64,000 nucleotides of DNA from Myxococcales bacterium (GCA_020633335.1 JACKDU010000003.1:434001-498000), one strand, 5' to 3'. Counted from the stretch's first letter, positions 38,943-46,952 are shown. Notes: a model not told the origin generated them from the sequence alone. A program made the numbers and translations.

Positions 38943-39488
38943 GCTCGCGGCCGGACGCGGCGGCGGATCGCTGCTGCGGCGCCGCGGCGGGGTCGCGGGG
39001 GCGCGGGCGGCCGCGCTCGGGGCCGCCGGCTGCGGCGCGAGGAGAGGCTCGGCCTGGCTGCTCCGCCGCGGGGTCCGGGCGCCGCGCTCGAGGGTCGCCG
39101 GCCCGAGCTGACGGAGGCGCTCGATCACCAGCTTGCGGAGGTTGGCGCTCGGGATCCCGGCCCGCTCGAGGAGCTGGTAGGCGTGGCTCTCGGCGCTGCG
39201 GACGATCGCCAGGAGCTGCTCGAGCTCGCCGCCGCTGCTCTTGCCGCCGCGCTGGGCGAGGCGGAGGCGCCAGTCCGCGGGCTCGCCGGCGACCTCGCCG
39301 TGGAGCTCCGCGTGGTGGCGGCCGAGCTCCTGGGGGCCGACGCCGAATTCGGCGAGGAGCCCCCGCACCGGATCGCGGGCGCTGAGATCGAGGAGGAGCT
39401 CGCACGAGCAGCGATGACCGCGATCGCGCGGGATCGCTCGCCGGCCTGCGGTGCGGACTCCAGGCTCCAGGGGACCGGCGAAGCTCAT
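38943..39488 (-). CDS. Clp_N-like N-terminal part of the same Clp gene
   Basis: From ATG 39488 the frame gives about 180 residues before it becomes non-coding-looking. It has two Clp_N-type half repeats: ELLLDLSARDPVRGLLAEFGVGPQEL and GGELEQLLAIVRSAESHAYQLLERAGIPSANLRKLVI (each read in parts), then an Ala/Pro linker (AEPLLAPQPAAPSAAARAPA). TAGCGT ends 6 nt before the ATG. The AAA+ part resumes in another frame from about 38940. The end coordinate is approximate. A single indel between about 38930 and 38990 would join both parts into one protein of about 790 aa, the normal length of ClpA/ClpC. Confidence 0.65.
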
Positions 39489-39494
39489 GGTCGG

Positions 39495-39500
39495 ACGCTA
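39495..39500 (-). promoter_or_regulatory. -10-like TAGCGT of the Clp gene
   Basis: It ends 6 nt before ATG 39488. No comparable element precedes the GTG at 38914, which favours a single gene. Confidence 0.45.
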
Positions 39501-39632
39501 TCAACCGCCGATCGGCCGACCAAGAAAGTCGCCGGCGGGGGTCGGCCGGGGCCGGGGAGGGCGTCTGCCGCGCGGAGAACGCGGTCCTTGCGCCTTGCCG
39601 GGCCGCCGTCGATCCGCTAGCTAGGCAGACCC

Positions 39633-40007
39633 ATGGCCGGCCCCGATCAGCGCCCGACGAACCCTCCTCGCCTCCAGATCCTCGTCTGCGACGGCCCGAG
39701 CTGCGGCGTCACCTACGAGAGCGAGCTCCTCAAGGAGCGCATCGCCGGCAAGATCGCCGGCGATCCCGAGCTCCGGGGCCGCTGCGCCGTGGTCGACTAC
39801 AACTGCTTCGGCCGCTGCTCGGAGGGCCCGAACCTCTTCGTCCGGGCCCTCGGCCCTGGCGACGGCCCGGGCGACGACCCCGATCCCTCCGAGCTCGAGC
39901 GCCAGCGCGGCTTCTACCCCGGGATGGACGAGGCGAAGTGCGACCGGGTGCTCGATGAGCACTGTCGCAAGGGCCAGCCGGTCGTCGAGTGGGTCGACGA
40001 CTACTAG
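39633..40007 (+). CDS. thioredoxin-like [2Fe-2S] ferredoxin
   Basis: A 124-aa protein with the cluster ligands CDGPSC (Cys19, Cys24) and CFGRC (Cys58, Cys62), the pattern of thioredoxin-like [2Fe-2S] ferredoxins related to the NuoE C-terminal domain. Cys51 is extra. The part after the second pair (PNLFVRALG) fits the fold, and the C-terminus (FYPGMDEAKCDRVLDEHC) resembles relatives annotated as 2Fe-2S (2Fe-2S) domain proteins. It likely transfers electrons in the cytoplasm; no partner is adjacent. The start has TAGCTAGGCA just upstream, so the leader is short. A possible partner for the P450 is speculation. Confidence 0.88.
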   Translation: MAGPDQRPTNPPRLQILVCDGPSCGVTYESELLKERIAGKIAGDPELRGRCAVVDYNCFGRCSEGPNLFVRALGPGDGPGDDPDPSELERQRGFYPGMDEAKCDRVLDEHCRKGQPVVEWVDDY

Positions 40008-40095
40008 AGCGAGGCGCAAGCCCGCTACGACGCGCCGAGCAGCGTCGCTCAATTTTTTCTCGCGGCGCCCTTGACCCTCACGCGACGTGAGGCCC

Positions 40096-40101
40096 TAGGC
40101 T
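40096..40101 (+). promoter_or_regulatory. -10-like TAGGCT of the MerR gene
   Basis: It ends 6 nt before the GTG at 40108. A T6 tract (40052-40057) and CCCTTGACC, with TTGACC as a near-consensus -35 (40071), lie upstream, the latter with an 19-nt gap to TAGGCT as is usual in MerR-controlled promoters. Confidence 0.5.
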
Positions 40102-40107
40102 GCCTCC

Positions 40108-40905
40108 GTGACCGACACGACGCACCGCATCGGCGAGGTCGCGGAGCTCGCCCGCGTGACGGTGCGGACCCTCCGCCACTACGACGCGATCGGCCTCCTC
40201 TGCCCCTCCGGGCGCTCGGCGGGGGGCTATCGCCTCTACTCCACCGACGACCTCCTCCGGCTCCAGCAGATCCAGATCGGCCGCGCCCTCGGGCTCTCCC
40301 TCGAGGCGATCCGGAGGATGCTCGACGAGCCCGGCTTTGACCGCGGCGCCGCCCTCCGGCGCCAGCGCGCCGAGCTCGAGTCCCGGCTCGCCGACACGCA
40401 GGCGATGCTCGCGGCGATCGACGCCGCCCTCGCGCTCCTCGAACCATCGAAGATCCAGGCAAACGACAGGAAGGGAAGGACCATGCAGACCACCAACGAC
40501 CAGCTCAAGGAGCTCTTTGACGGCTTCGACCCCGAGGCCCACCAGGACGAGGCGCGCGCGCGCTGGGGCGAGAGCGCGGCCTTCCGCGAGTCCGCGCGCC
40601 GGACCAGGCGCTACACCCCCGATCAGTGGGCCGCGCTCAAGGCCGAGGTCGAGGCGATCGAGGCCGGCTTCGCCGACGCCCTCGCGCAGGGCCTGCCGAG
40701 CGAGGGCGAGCGCGCCCGCGAGCTCGCCGAGGCCCACCGCCTCCACATCGACCGGTGGTTCTATCCCTGCGCTCACGCGATGCACCGCTCGCTGGCGAGC
40801 CTCTACGTCAGCGATCCGCGCTTCGCCGCCCACTACGACGCGCGGGCCGAGGGCCTCGCGGCCTACGTCAGCGCGGCGATCGAGGCCAACGCCGCCGGGC
40901 GCTGA
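40108..40905 (+). CDS. TipA-like MerR regulator with TipAS domain
   Basis: A 265-aa protein. Residues 5-75 are a MerR helix-turn-helix domain (HRIGEVAELARVTVRTLRHYDAIGLL, GYRLYSTDDLLRLQQI), 80-120 a dimerising coiled coil, and 126-265 a TipAS antibiotic-recognition domain (RYTPDQWAALKAEVEAI, AEAHRLHIDRWFYPCAHAMHRSLASLYVSDPRFAAHYD in parts). The relative TipAL binds cyclic thiopeptides and activates its own promoter. The internal ATG at 40483 has a strong Shine-Dalgarno and would yield TipAS alone (140 aa), as in Streptomyces. The GTG start has a -10-like element 6 nt upstream. It is convergent with the histidine-kinase gene (29 nt gap). Confidence 0.93.
   Translation: MTDTTHRIGEVAELARVTVRTLRHYDAIGLLCPSGRSAGGYRLYSTDDLLRLQQIQIGRALGLSLEAIRRMLDEPGFDRGAALRRQRAELESRLADTQAMLAAIDAALALLEPSKIQANDRKGRTMQTTNDQLKELFDGFDPEAHQDEARARWGESAAFRESARRTRRYTPDQWAALKAEVEAIEAGFADALAQGLPSEGERARELAEAHRLHIDRWFYPCAHAMHRSLASLYVSDPRFAAHYDARAEGLAAYVSAAIEANAAGR
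40468..40485 (+). promoter_or_regulatory. internal ribosome binding site and ATG for a TipAS-only product
   Basis: AGGAAGGGAAGGA (40468-40480) precedes an in-frame ATG (40483), exactly at the junction of DNA-binding and drug-binding domains. Internal start sites of this kind make TipAS in Streptomyces lividans. Confidence 0.65.
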
Positions 40906-40934
40906 GCGACCCCCCGTCCGCGCCCTCGGCGGGC

Positions 40935-41846
40935 TCAGGTAGCGAGCGGCGGCTCGAGGGGCAGCCAGATCCGGAAGGTCGAGCCGGAGCCGAGCTTGGA
41001 GGCGACCGCGATGTCGCCGCCGAGGCGCTGGCAGAGGCGGCGGGTGAGCGCGAGGCCGAGCCCGGTGCCGCCGAAGCGCGCCGAGATCGTCTCGTCGGCC
41101 TGGGCGAAGCGCTCGAAGATCCGCGGGAGGGCCTCGGGGGCGATGCCGATCCCGGTGTCCTTCACCTCGAAGATCAGGAAGGTCCCCTCGGCCCGATCCT
41201 CGGGGAAGACCCCGACCTGGATCGTCCCGTCCTTGGTGAACTTGCTCGCGTTGCTCAGGAGGTTGTGGAGGATCTGCCGGAGCCGGGCGTTGTCGGTGCG
41301 GAGCGCCGGCAGGTCGTCGGCGAGGTCGACCTCGAGGGTGTTGCGGTTGGCGTCGACCTGCGGGCGGATGATCTCGCTGACGTGGCGGACCACCGGCTCG
41401 ACCTCGACCTCCTCGAGGAGGAGGCTGAGCTCGCCGGCCTCGATCTTCTCGAGATCGAGGAGGTCGTTGATCAGCACCAGGAGGTAGTTGCCGGCGCTGA
41501 GGATCCGCTGGGCGTCGTGGGCGAGGTCGAGGATCTCGAGGGCTCGGAGATCCTCGGTGAGCATCTCGCCGTAGCCGATGATCGCGTTGAGCGGGGTCCG
41601 GAGCTCGTGGCTGAGGTTGGCGACGAAGGCCGACTTCGCCTGGTTGGCCGCGAGCGCGAGGTCGTGGGCCTCGCGGAGCTCGGCGGTCCGCTCGTCGATC
41701 TTCACCTGGAGCCCGGCGGCCATCTCCTCGAGCGCCTTGTTGGCCTCGAAGAGCGCGCGGGTCTTCTCCTCCGCGTAGGTCTCGGCGGCCTGGCGGGCGC
41801 GCTGCTCGCGGGCGAGGCGGCGGCGGAGGTACTCGAGGGTGTCCAT
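40935..41846 (-). CDS. histidine kinase paired with H-NOX
   Basis: A 303-aa soluble sensor kinase. Residues 5-65 are a coiled coil (LRRRLAREQRARQAAETYAEEK, ANKALEEMAAGLQVKI), then HisKA with FVANLSHELRTPLNA (His80) and an HATPase_c domain with LLSNASKFT (N box), VKDTGIGIA (G1), FERFAQAD (F box) and GGTGLGLAL (G2). It has no sensor or transmembrane region of its own, so input probably comes from the H-NOX protein encoded 13 nt upstream, as in the H-NOX/HahK pairs of Shewanella and Vibrio. No receiver domain or response regulator is in the window, so the output is unknown. Confidence 0.95.
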   Translation of the reverse strand: MDTLEYLRRRLAREQRARQAAETYAEEKTRALFEANKALEEMAAGLQVKIDERTAELREAHDLALAANQAKSAFVANLSHELRTPLNAIIGYGEMLTEDLRALEILDLAHDAQRILSAGNYLLVLINDLLDLEKIEAGELSLLLEEVEVEPVVRHVSEIIRPQVDANRNTLEVDLADDLPALRTDNARLRQILHNLLSNASKFTKDGTIQVGVFPEDRAEGTFLIFEVKDTGIGIAPEALPRIFERFAQADETISARFGGTGLGLALTRRLCQRLGGDIAVASKLGSGSTFRIWLPLEPPLAT

Positions 41847-41859
41847 CGACGAGGTGTCC

Positions 41860-42402
41860 CTAGACGCGGTGGAGGGTGAAGACCACGTGGGTGTTCTGGC
41901 CCTCCGAGAGGTCCTTCCGTTCGAACCAGATGTTCTCGCCGAAGTGGGCGATCGAGGCCTCGATGAGGCCGTGGGCGAGGTCCGCGAGGCCGCGGGAGGA
42001 GCGGTACTCGAGGACGAAGTCACCGGGGAGCGGCTCGCTCGCGGTGAAGGAGGGGAGCTCGGCGTCGGGGTAGAGCTTGCGGACCTCGACGTGGATCTCG
42101 TCCTCGACCCGACTGAGCAGATCAAAGGTGTTGCCGGCGCTGGTGAAGAAGGCGGCGTGGCTCTCGAGGAAGGTTGTGAAGAGGTGCTTGCCGAAGCCCT
42201 GGATCAGCTCGGACGCCGGGGTGTTGCCGCGGCGCGAGAGCTCGCTGACGAGGGCGACGAGCTCGCTGTGGGGGTAGGTGCCGATCGCCGTGTAGGCGCC
42301 GCCGGAGGGGAGATCACAGGCGATGATGACCTCTTCGACGAGCTCCGGCGAGAACGCGGCTTCGGCCATCGAGAGCAGCTCGGTAAAGACGATCCCCTTC
42401 AC
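41860..42402 (-). CDS. H-NOX heme nitric-oxide sensor
   Basis: A 180-aa single-domain H-NOX from GTG 42402. The proximal heme ligand is His104 in EDEIHVEVRKLYP, the YxSxR motif that holds the heme propionates is YRSSR (133-137), and FGKHLF and YPDAELPSF match the family. The position that carries the distal Tyr in oxygen-binding H-NOX proteins appears to be Leu142, so the protein should be NO- or CO-selective. GGAGG (42407-42411) sits 4 nt before GTG and rules out the 35-residue upstream extension. It lies between a Ser/Thr kinase (79 nt upstream) and a histidine kinase (13 nt downstream), all on one strand. Confidence 0.95.
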   Translation of the reverse strand: MKGIVFTELLSMAEAAFSPELVEEVIIACDLPSGGAYTAIGTYPHSELVALVSELSRRGNTPASELIQGFGKHLFTTFLESHAAFFTSAGNTFDLLSRVEDEIHVEVRKLYPDAELPSFTASEPLPGDFVLEYRSSRGLADLAHGLIEASIAHFGENIWFERKDLSEGQNTHVVFTLHRV

Positions 42403-42406
42403 AGAA

Positions 42407-42411
42407 CCTCC
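42407..42411 (-). promoter_or_regulatory. Shine-Dalgarno GGAGG fixing the H-NOX start
   Basis: GGAGG-TTCT-GTG; the spacing is short but the match is perfect, and the resulting protein aligns with the family N-terminus (MKGIVF). Confidence 0.7.
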
Positions 42412-42481
42412 ACGGCGCCGGCCGATTGTATCAGCGTCTCGCGCCCGGTGAGCCGCCAGGCCGGCCGTCGCGCGGCTCCGC

Positions 42482-43633
42482 TCAGCCGCCGCGGCGATCG
42501 TCGTCATCTGTGGTCGGCCGGGTGCTCGCGGCCAGCGCCTGGAAGCTCCGGCGGCCCTCGCGGAGCGCCTTGATCGCCTCCCGCTGCTGCTCGGCGAGGC
42601 GCTCCTCGCCCTCGCCCTCGCGCTTCAGGGCGCGGAAGATCGCGAAGGCGGCCGGGAGGAGCGCGACCTCGACCAGGACGAGGACGCCGGTGACCAGGGC
42701 GGCGAAGAGCCAGACGATGATCGAGAGCGGACGGGGGACCCGCGCGAGGGTCTGGAGGGGGTCGCCGACGGCGAGGGCATGCTCGTCGACCGCCTCGTCG
42801 CGCGCCTCCGCCCGTGGCGGCGCCGCGCGCGGCGACCGGGGCGGCATCGCCCGCTGGGGATCGTCCCCGAGGAGCGTGAGGACATCTGCCGCCGACGGCG
42901 GCCGCTCGCCGGGCTCCGGCGCGAGCATGTGCCCCAGGACGTCCCGCAGGCGAGAGGGGCGCATGACCTCCGAGAGATCGATCCGCAGCCCCTTGCGCGG
43001 GAGCTTGTCGCCCTCGCGCCCGGTCGCCAGGGCGGCGATCGTCGCCCCGAGCGCGAAGATGTCGGTCGCCGGCGTGACCTCGCCGTGGAGCTGCTCGGGG
43101 GCCATGTAGCCGTAGGTGCCGATCATCGTCGACCCGCCCTCGGGGCTCAGCGAGATCCGGACGCCGCCGAAGTCGATGAGCACGAGGCGGCCGTCGGCGC
43201 GCCGGATGAAGTTGCCCGGCTTGATGTCGCGGTGGATCACCGGCGGCACCCGGCTGTGGAGGTAGTCGAGGATCGCCAGCGCCTGCCGGAGGAGATCGAC
43301 GAGCGTCGCCTCGTCGAGGGGCCGCCGGGTCTCGACGTAGCGGCGCAGCGACTCGCCCTCGATCATCTCGCGGACCAGGAAGAGCTCGCCGCTCTGCTCG
43401 CTGGTGAAGCGATCGATGTAGCGCGGGATCCCCGGGTGATCGAGCGCCGCCAGGACGTCGCACTCGCGCTCGAAGAGATCGAAGCCCTTCCAGCTCTCGA
43501 GGCCGGCGATCCGCAGGACCTTGATCGCGACCTCGTCACCGCTCGCGCGATCGATCCCGCGGAAGGTCTGCCCCTGGGATCCTTGCCCGAGGGACTCCAT
43601 GATCTGGTAGCGCGCGAGGCCGGTCGCTTCCAT
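42482..43633 (-). CDS. membrane Ser/Thr protein kinase
   Basis: A 383-aa kinase from ATG 43633. The domain has LGQGSQGQTFRG (Gly loop), VAIKVLRI, HRDIKPGNFI, DFGGVRIS and GTYGYMAPEQLHG; DFG is followed by Gly rather than Leu, as in a group of bacterial kinases, and RD is present. After an Ala/Pro/Arg linker comes a long hydrophobic region (LSIIVWLFAALVTGVLVLVEVALLPAAFAIF, about 300-332, in parts), probably one or two membrane spans, and a basic coiled-coil tail. It is the first gene of the kinase/H-NOX/histidine-kinase cluster and divergent from nth. Confidence 0.93.
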   Translation of the reverse strand: MEATGLARYQIMESLGQGSQGQTFRGIDRASGDEVAIKVLRIAGLESWKGFDLFERECDVLAALDHPGIPRYIDRFTSEQSGELFLVREMIEGESLRRYVETRRPLDEATLVDLLRQALAILDYLHSRVPPVIHRDIKPGNFIRRADGRLVLIDFGGVRISLSPEGGSTMIGTYGYMAPEQLHGEVTPATDIFALGATIAALATGREGDKLPRKGLRIDLSEVMRPSRLRDVLGHMLAPEPGERPPSAADVLTLLGDDPQRAMPPRSPRAAPPRAEARDEAVDEHALAVGDPLQTLARVPRPLSIIVWLFAALVTGVLVLVEVALLPAAFAIFRALKREGEGEERLAEQQREAIKALREGRRSFQALAASTRPTTDDDDRRGG

Positions 43634-43686
43634 CGGCGCGGTGACGGTTGCAGAAAGTCCGCCAGCGGGCAAGGCGGGGGCGGTGG

Positions 43687-43692
43687 TAGGAT
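43687..43692 (+). promoter_or_regulatory. -10-like TAGGAT of nth
   Basis: It ends 6 nt before the ATG at 43699. Confidence 0.45.
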
Positions 43693-43698
43693 CCGCCG

Positions 43699-44343
43699 AT
43701 GGCTCGCTCCGCCGCCGCTGCCCCCGACATCCACGAAGTCGTCGCCCGCCTCCACCAGGCCCACCCGGACGCCCGCTACGAGCTCGATTGGGAGACCCCG
43801 GTGCAGCTCCTGGTGGCGACGATCCTCGCGGCCCAGTGCACCGACGAGCGGGTCAACCGGGTCACCAAGACGCTCTTCGTCACCTACCCGGACGCCCGCG
43901 CCTTCGCCGAGGCCGATCGCGCGGAGCTCGAGGAGGCGCTGAAGCCCACCGGCTTCTTCCGCCAGAAGGCGAAGACCGTGCAGGAGGTCTGCCAGGCGCT
44001 CGTCGATCGCCACGGCGGCGAGGTCCCGAACACGATGGAGGCGATGGTCCGCCTCCCGGGGATCGGCCGCAAGAGCGCGAACGTCGTCCTCAACACCGCC
44101 TGGGATCTGCCCACCGGGATCATCGTCGACACCCACGTGAACCGCGTCGCCCCGCGGATGGGCCTGTCCCGTGAGACCAAGGGGGACGCGATCGAGCGCG
44201 ACCTGATGGCGGTCGTGCCGCGCTCCGAGTGGACCTTCTTCGGACCGGCGATGGTCTTGCTCGGTCGCTACACCTGCACCGCCCGCGCGCCGAAGTGCGA
44301 CGGCTGCGTGATGGCGGACATCTGCCCCAAGGTGGGCGTCTAG
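43699..44343 (+). CDS. nth: endonuclease III
   Basis: A 214-aa DNA glycosylase/AP lyase. The helix-hairpin-helix LPGIGRKSANVVL contains the catalytic Lys, VDTHVNRV the catalytic Asp, and the C-terminus the [4Fe-4S] ligands C-x6-C-x2-C-x5-C (CTARAPKCDGCVMADIC). It removes oxidised pyrimidines in base excision repair. Length and motifs are standard. It is alone, divergent from the membrane kinase, with a palindrome after the stop. Confidence 0.97.
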   Translation: MARSAAAAPDIHEVVARLHQAHPDARYELDWETPVQLLVATILAAQCTDERVNRVTKTLFVTYPDARAFAEADRAELEEALKPTGFFRQKAKTVQEVCQALVDRHGGEVPNTMEAMVRLPGIGRKSANVVLNTAWDLPTGIIVDTHVNRVAPRMGLSRETKGDAIERDLMAVVPRSEWTFFGPAMVLLGRYTCTARAPKCDGCVMADICPKVGV

Positions 44344-44349
44344 CAGGGC

Positions 44350-44369
44350 AGCGCGGCCGCGGCCGCGCT
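44350..44369. terminator. 20-bp perfect palindrome after nth
   Basis: AGCGCGGCCG is followed directly by its reverse complement CGGCCGCGCT, 7 nt after the stop. Without a loop or T tract, the terminator function is uncertain; it could be a protein site. Confidence 0.4.
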
Positions 44370-44423
44370 CGACCGTGCGCAATCGACCGCGCTCGACGAA
44401 CACCAACGCGCGGGCCGCTGGAG

Positions 44424-44429
44424 TATGAT
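44424..44429 (+). promoter_or_regulatory. -10-like TATGAT of the lipoprotein gene
   Basis: It matches TATAAT at 5 of 6 positions and ends 8 nt before the ATG at 44438. Confidence 0.5.
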
Positions 44430-44437
44430 CGACGGCG

Positions 44438-45247
44438 ATGGCTCGTTGGCTGGCGGTTGTCGTGTCCCTGGCGATCGCGGGGTGCTCCTCCTCCGATCTC
44501 GATGATCTCTGCAAGCGCGCGGGGGCCCTCGGCGAGCGCCGCGACCAGCCCGCGAGCGATCGGGTGAAGGATCTCTTCGAGGGCTGGAAGCCCGAGTCGC
44601 GGCAGGGGATCGCGATCAAGTCGTCGATGATCCGGGACGGCGAGATCGCGAGCTACGGGGTCTTCAAGAAGCTGGTGGATTCGAAGGCCAGCACCGCCTG
44701 GTCGTGCCCGGCGATCGAGAAGCTGATGGTCGAGCCGGTCGTCGACGACGCGACCCAGCTCTGCACGGTCGCCGGCCAGATCGTCGCCAGCGAGGTCGAC
44801 ACCAAGACGCTCTCGAAGAAGATCAGCGACGCCTGGACCCCGACCTCGACCTGGGGGACGATCGTCCATGAGGCGCTGCGCCAGGTCCCGGCGGACGAGC
44901 TGAACGAGCGGATCACCAAGTCCTACAGCGACGAGACCGGCCGCACCTGGTCGTGCCCGGCGCTCGAGGCCCTGGTCAAGGGGGCGAGGCGCCGCGATCT
45001 CGAGGCGTGGTGCGAGCTGGCGACCGGCGTCGAGAAGGGGCCGACGGGCGAGAAGCCGATCCACCTCCGGCGGGCGAAGATGCAGCAGCTCACCGGCGAG
45101 AGCCTCTCCTTCTCGCTGGCCGAGCTCCGCGCGCAGCAGGCCGACGTCGGCGCCGATCGCTGCCCGCCCCTCGAGCGGCTCCTCGGGCTGGTCGACGAGG
45201 CGCGGACGATCGACGCGGCCGGCGACACCGACGGCGGCGGAGGCTAG
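44438..45247 (+). CDS. hypothetical lipoprotein with internal repeat
   Basis: A 269-aa lipoprotein (lipobox AIAGC, Cys16). Two related segments repeat: SYGVFKKLVDSKASTAWSCPAIEKLM and ERITKSYSDETGRTWSCPALEALV (in parts), each ending in T[AT]WSCPA[IL]E; a third, weaker copy ends DRCPPLERLL. Conserved Cys in each suggests a disulfide-stabilised periplasmic fold. I recognise no family. It is convergent with the MNIO gene and their stop codons share CTAG. Confidence 0.72.
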   Translation: MARWLAVVVSLAIAGCSSSDLDDLCKRAGALGERRDQPASDRVKDLFEGWKPESRQGIAIKSSMIRDGEIASYGVFKKLVDSKASTAWSCPAIEKLMVEPVVDDATQLCTVAGQIVASEVDTKTLSKKISDAWTPTSTWGTIVHEALRQVPADELNERITKSYSDETGRTWSCPALEALVKGARRRDLEAWCELATGVEKGPTGEKPIHLRRAKMQQLTGESLSFSLAELRAQQADVGADRCPPLERLLGLVDEARTIDAAGDTDGGGG

Positions 45248-46947
45248 CCCGCCGCGCTCGCCGGGGCGGCGCCCCGGAGGATCCCGCGCTCGGCGAGGTC
45301 GGCGAGGAGGCGGCTCATCCGCGCGAGGCGCTCGTCGTCGACCGGCTCGCCGACCGCGGCCGCGCCGGCCTGGAGGGCGTCGACGACCCGCGCGCCGTCC
45401 AGGAGGCGCTCGACGACCGCGGCCGCGAGCAGGCTCAGCTCGAGGAAGCGCACCCGGTGGTCGCGGTCGCGGTAGACCAGGAGGGCGGTGGGGATCGCCG
45501 GCGGCGCGCTCCGATCGTCCTCGTCCTCCGGGAGCGTGTGGATCGCGTGGTCGTAGCGGGCGATCCGGGCGCTGGCGTCGAAGACCAGGCGGGCGTCGAT
45601 CGCGAAGCGCTCGCTCATCCCGGGCGGATCGTCGCGCGCTGGCGCGGCCGCGACCGCGCGCTCGATCGCCTCGTGGCGGGCGAGATCGGCGAGGTAGGGG
45701 GCGACGCGCGGATCCCCGGACCAGCGCGGCGTCGCCCAGGCGATCCACTCGTCGACGAGCTCGCGGAGGACCCGCGAGCGCGGGCCGAGCTCGGCGAGCC
45801 AGGCGTCGATCCAGCGCTCCGCGTCCTCGCCGAGGCGGGCGACGGTGCGCGGCAGGAGGTCGCCGAGGAGGCGATGGAGGCTCCCGCGGACGAGCTCGCG
45901 GTAGACGTCGAGGCGCTCGCGGCCCATCGCCTCGAGCGCCTCCGGGAGGAGGCCGCCGTCGCCCGCCGGGGCGCCGATGAGGTGGGCGGCGAAGCCCCGC
46001 TGGATCGCCGCGAGCTCGCCCAGATCCTGCGCGCGCGCCGGCTCGCGGGCGAGCGCGCCGGCGGCCGCGGGCGCGGCGAGGGCGGCGTCGTAGGCCGCCT
46101 GCAGGTGCTCGACCTCGCGGGCGAGCTCGGCGAGCGCGGGGATCTTGTTGTCGCGCTCGTAGATCACCGGCAGCGGCCCGGTCCGGGCGATCACCCACGA
46201 CATCAGCGAGACCACCTCGGGCGGGACCGCGGCCCCGTGGGTGTCGATCACGAGGTCGGCGAGGCGGCTGATCCGCTCGCCGCCGGCGACGTGGAGCTGG
46301 ACCACTCGATCGAGGTCGAGCCCGCGGAGGTAGGCGAGGGGATCGAAGCCGTGGTTGGTCGCGTTGACCAGGACGTTGTTGACGTCGAGGAGGAGGCCGC
46401 ACCCCGCCCGATCGATCACCTCGCAGAGGAGGTCGCGCTCGGCGAAGCCCATCGTCGCCGCGTCGGCCGGCGACCAGCCCGGCGCGCCGTAGTACGAGAT
46501 GTTCTCGAGGGCCAGCGGGCGGCCGAAGAGGTCCTGCGCGCGGCGGATCCGATCGACGAGGGGGCCGACGATCGCCCGATCGGTCGGCAGCGGCAGGAGG
46601 TCGTGGAGGCAGCGGCCGTCGATCGTCGTCCAGCAGAGGTGATCGCTGTGGCGATCGAGCCCGAGCTCGTCGAGGAGCGCCCGCACCTGCGCGAGGTAGG
46701 CGCGGTCGAGCGGCTCGTCGCCGCCGATCCCGAGCATCAGGCCGTGGCTGAGGAGCGGGTAGCGGGCGGCGACCGCCGCGAGCGCGGCCGGGAAGTGGCC
46801 GCCGCGTCGGAGGTAGTTCTCCGGCGACACCTCAAAGAAGCGAAGGGCCGCCGGCGCGTCGCCGGCGGCCACCTCGTCGATGAAGGCCCAGCGGAGGCCG
46901 AGGCCGACGCCGGTCGGCCCCGGGGCGGGGCGCTCGCTCGCGGCCAT
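45244..46947 (-). CDS. MNIO (DUF692) enzyme fused to DUF2063-type partner protein
   Basis: A 567-aa fusion. Residues 10-290 are a DUF692 TIM barrel, a multinuclear non-heme iron oxidative enzyme as in MbnB, TglH and HvfB/BufB. Metal ligands seen: SHGLM (His68), RHSDHL (His100, His103), LENIS (Glu148), DVNN (Asp188), NHG (His199), LHVAGG (His219), IDTHG and YERDN. From about 310, after an Ala-rich linker, follows a DUF2063-like partner domain (ELAAIQRGFAAHL, RLDVYRELVRGSLHRLLGDLLPRTVARLG, PYLADLARHEAIERAV), then 130 more residues. Usually enzyme and partner are separate (HvfB/HvfC, BufB/BufC). The ATG lies 5 nt after the stop of a Cys-repeat lipoprotein, its likely RiPP substrate, and has no Shine-Dalgarno, so translation is coupled. 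Confidence 0.93.
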   Translation of the reverse strand: MAASERPAPGPTGVGLGLRWAFIDEVAAGDAPAALRFFEVSPENYLRRGGHFPAALAAVAARYPLLSHGLMLGIGGDEPLDRAYLAQVRALLDELGLDRHSDHLCWTTIDGRCLHDLLPLPTDRAIVGPLVDRIRRAQDLFGRPLALENISYYGAPGWSPADAATMGFAERDLLCEVIDRAGCGLLLDVNNVLVNATNHGFDPLAYLRGLDLDRVVQLHVAGGERISRLADLVIDTHGAAVPPEVVSLMSWVIARTGPLPVIYERDNKIPALAELAREVEHLQAAYDAALAAPAAAGALAREPARAQDLGELAAIQRGFAAHLIGAPAGDGGLLPEALEAMGRERLDVYRELVRGSLHRLLGDLLPRTVARLGEDAERWIDAWLAELGPRSRVLRELVDEWIAWATPRWSGDPRVAPYLADLARHEAIERAVAAAPARDDPPGMSERFAIDARLVFDASARIARYDHAIHTLPEDEDDRSAPPAIPTALLVYRDRDHRVRFLELSLLAAAVVERLLDGARVVDALQAGAAAVGEPVDDERLARMSRLLADLAERGILRGAAPASAAG

Positions 46948-46952
46948 CGGGT

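Noticed and set aside
42403..42507. 35-residue N-terminal extension of H-NOX
   Set aside because: GGAGG lies directly before GTG 42402, the H-NOX fold begins there, and the extension is unlike any H-NOX.
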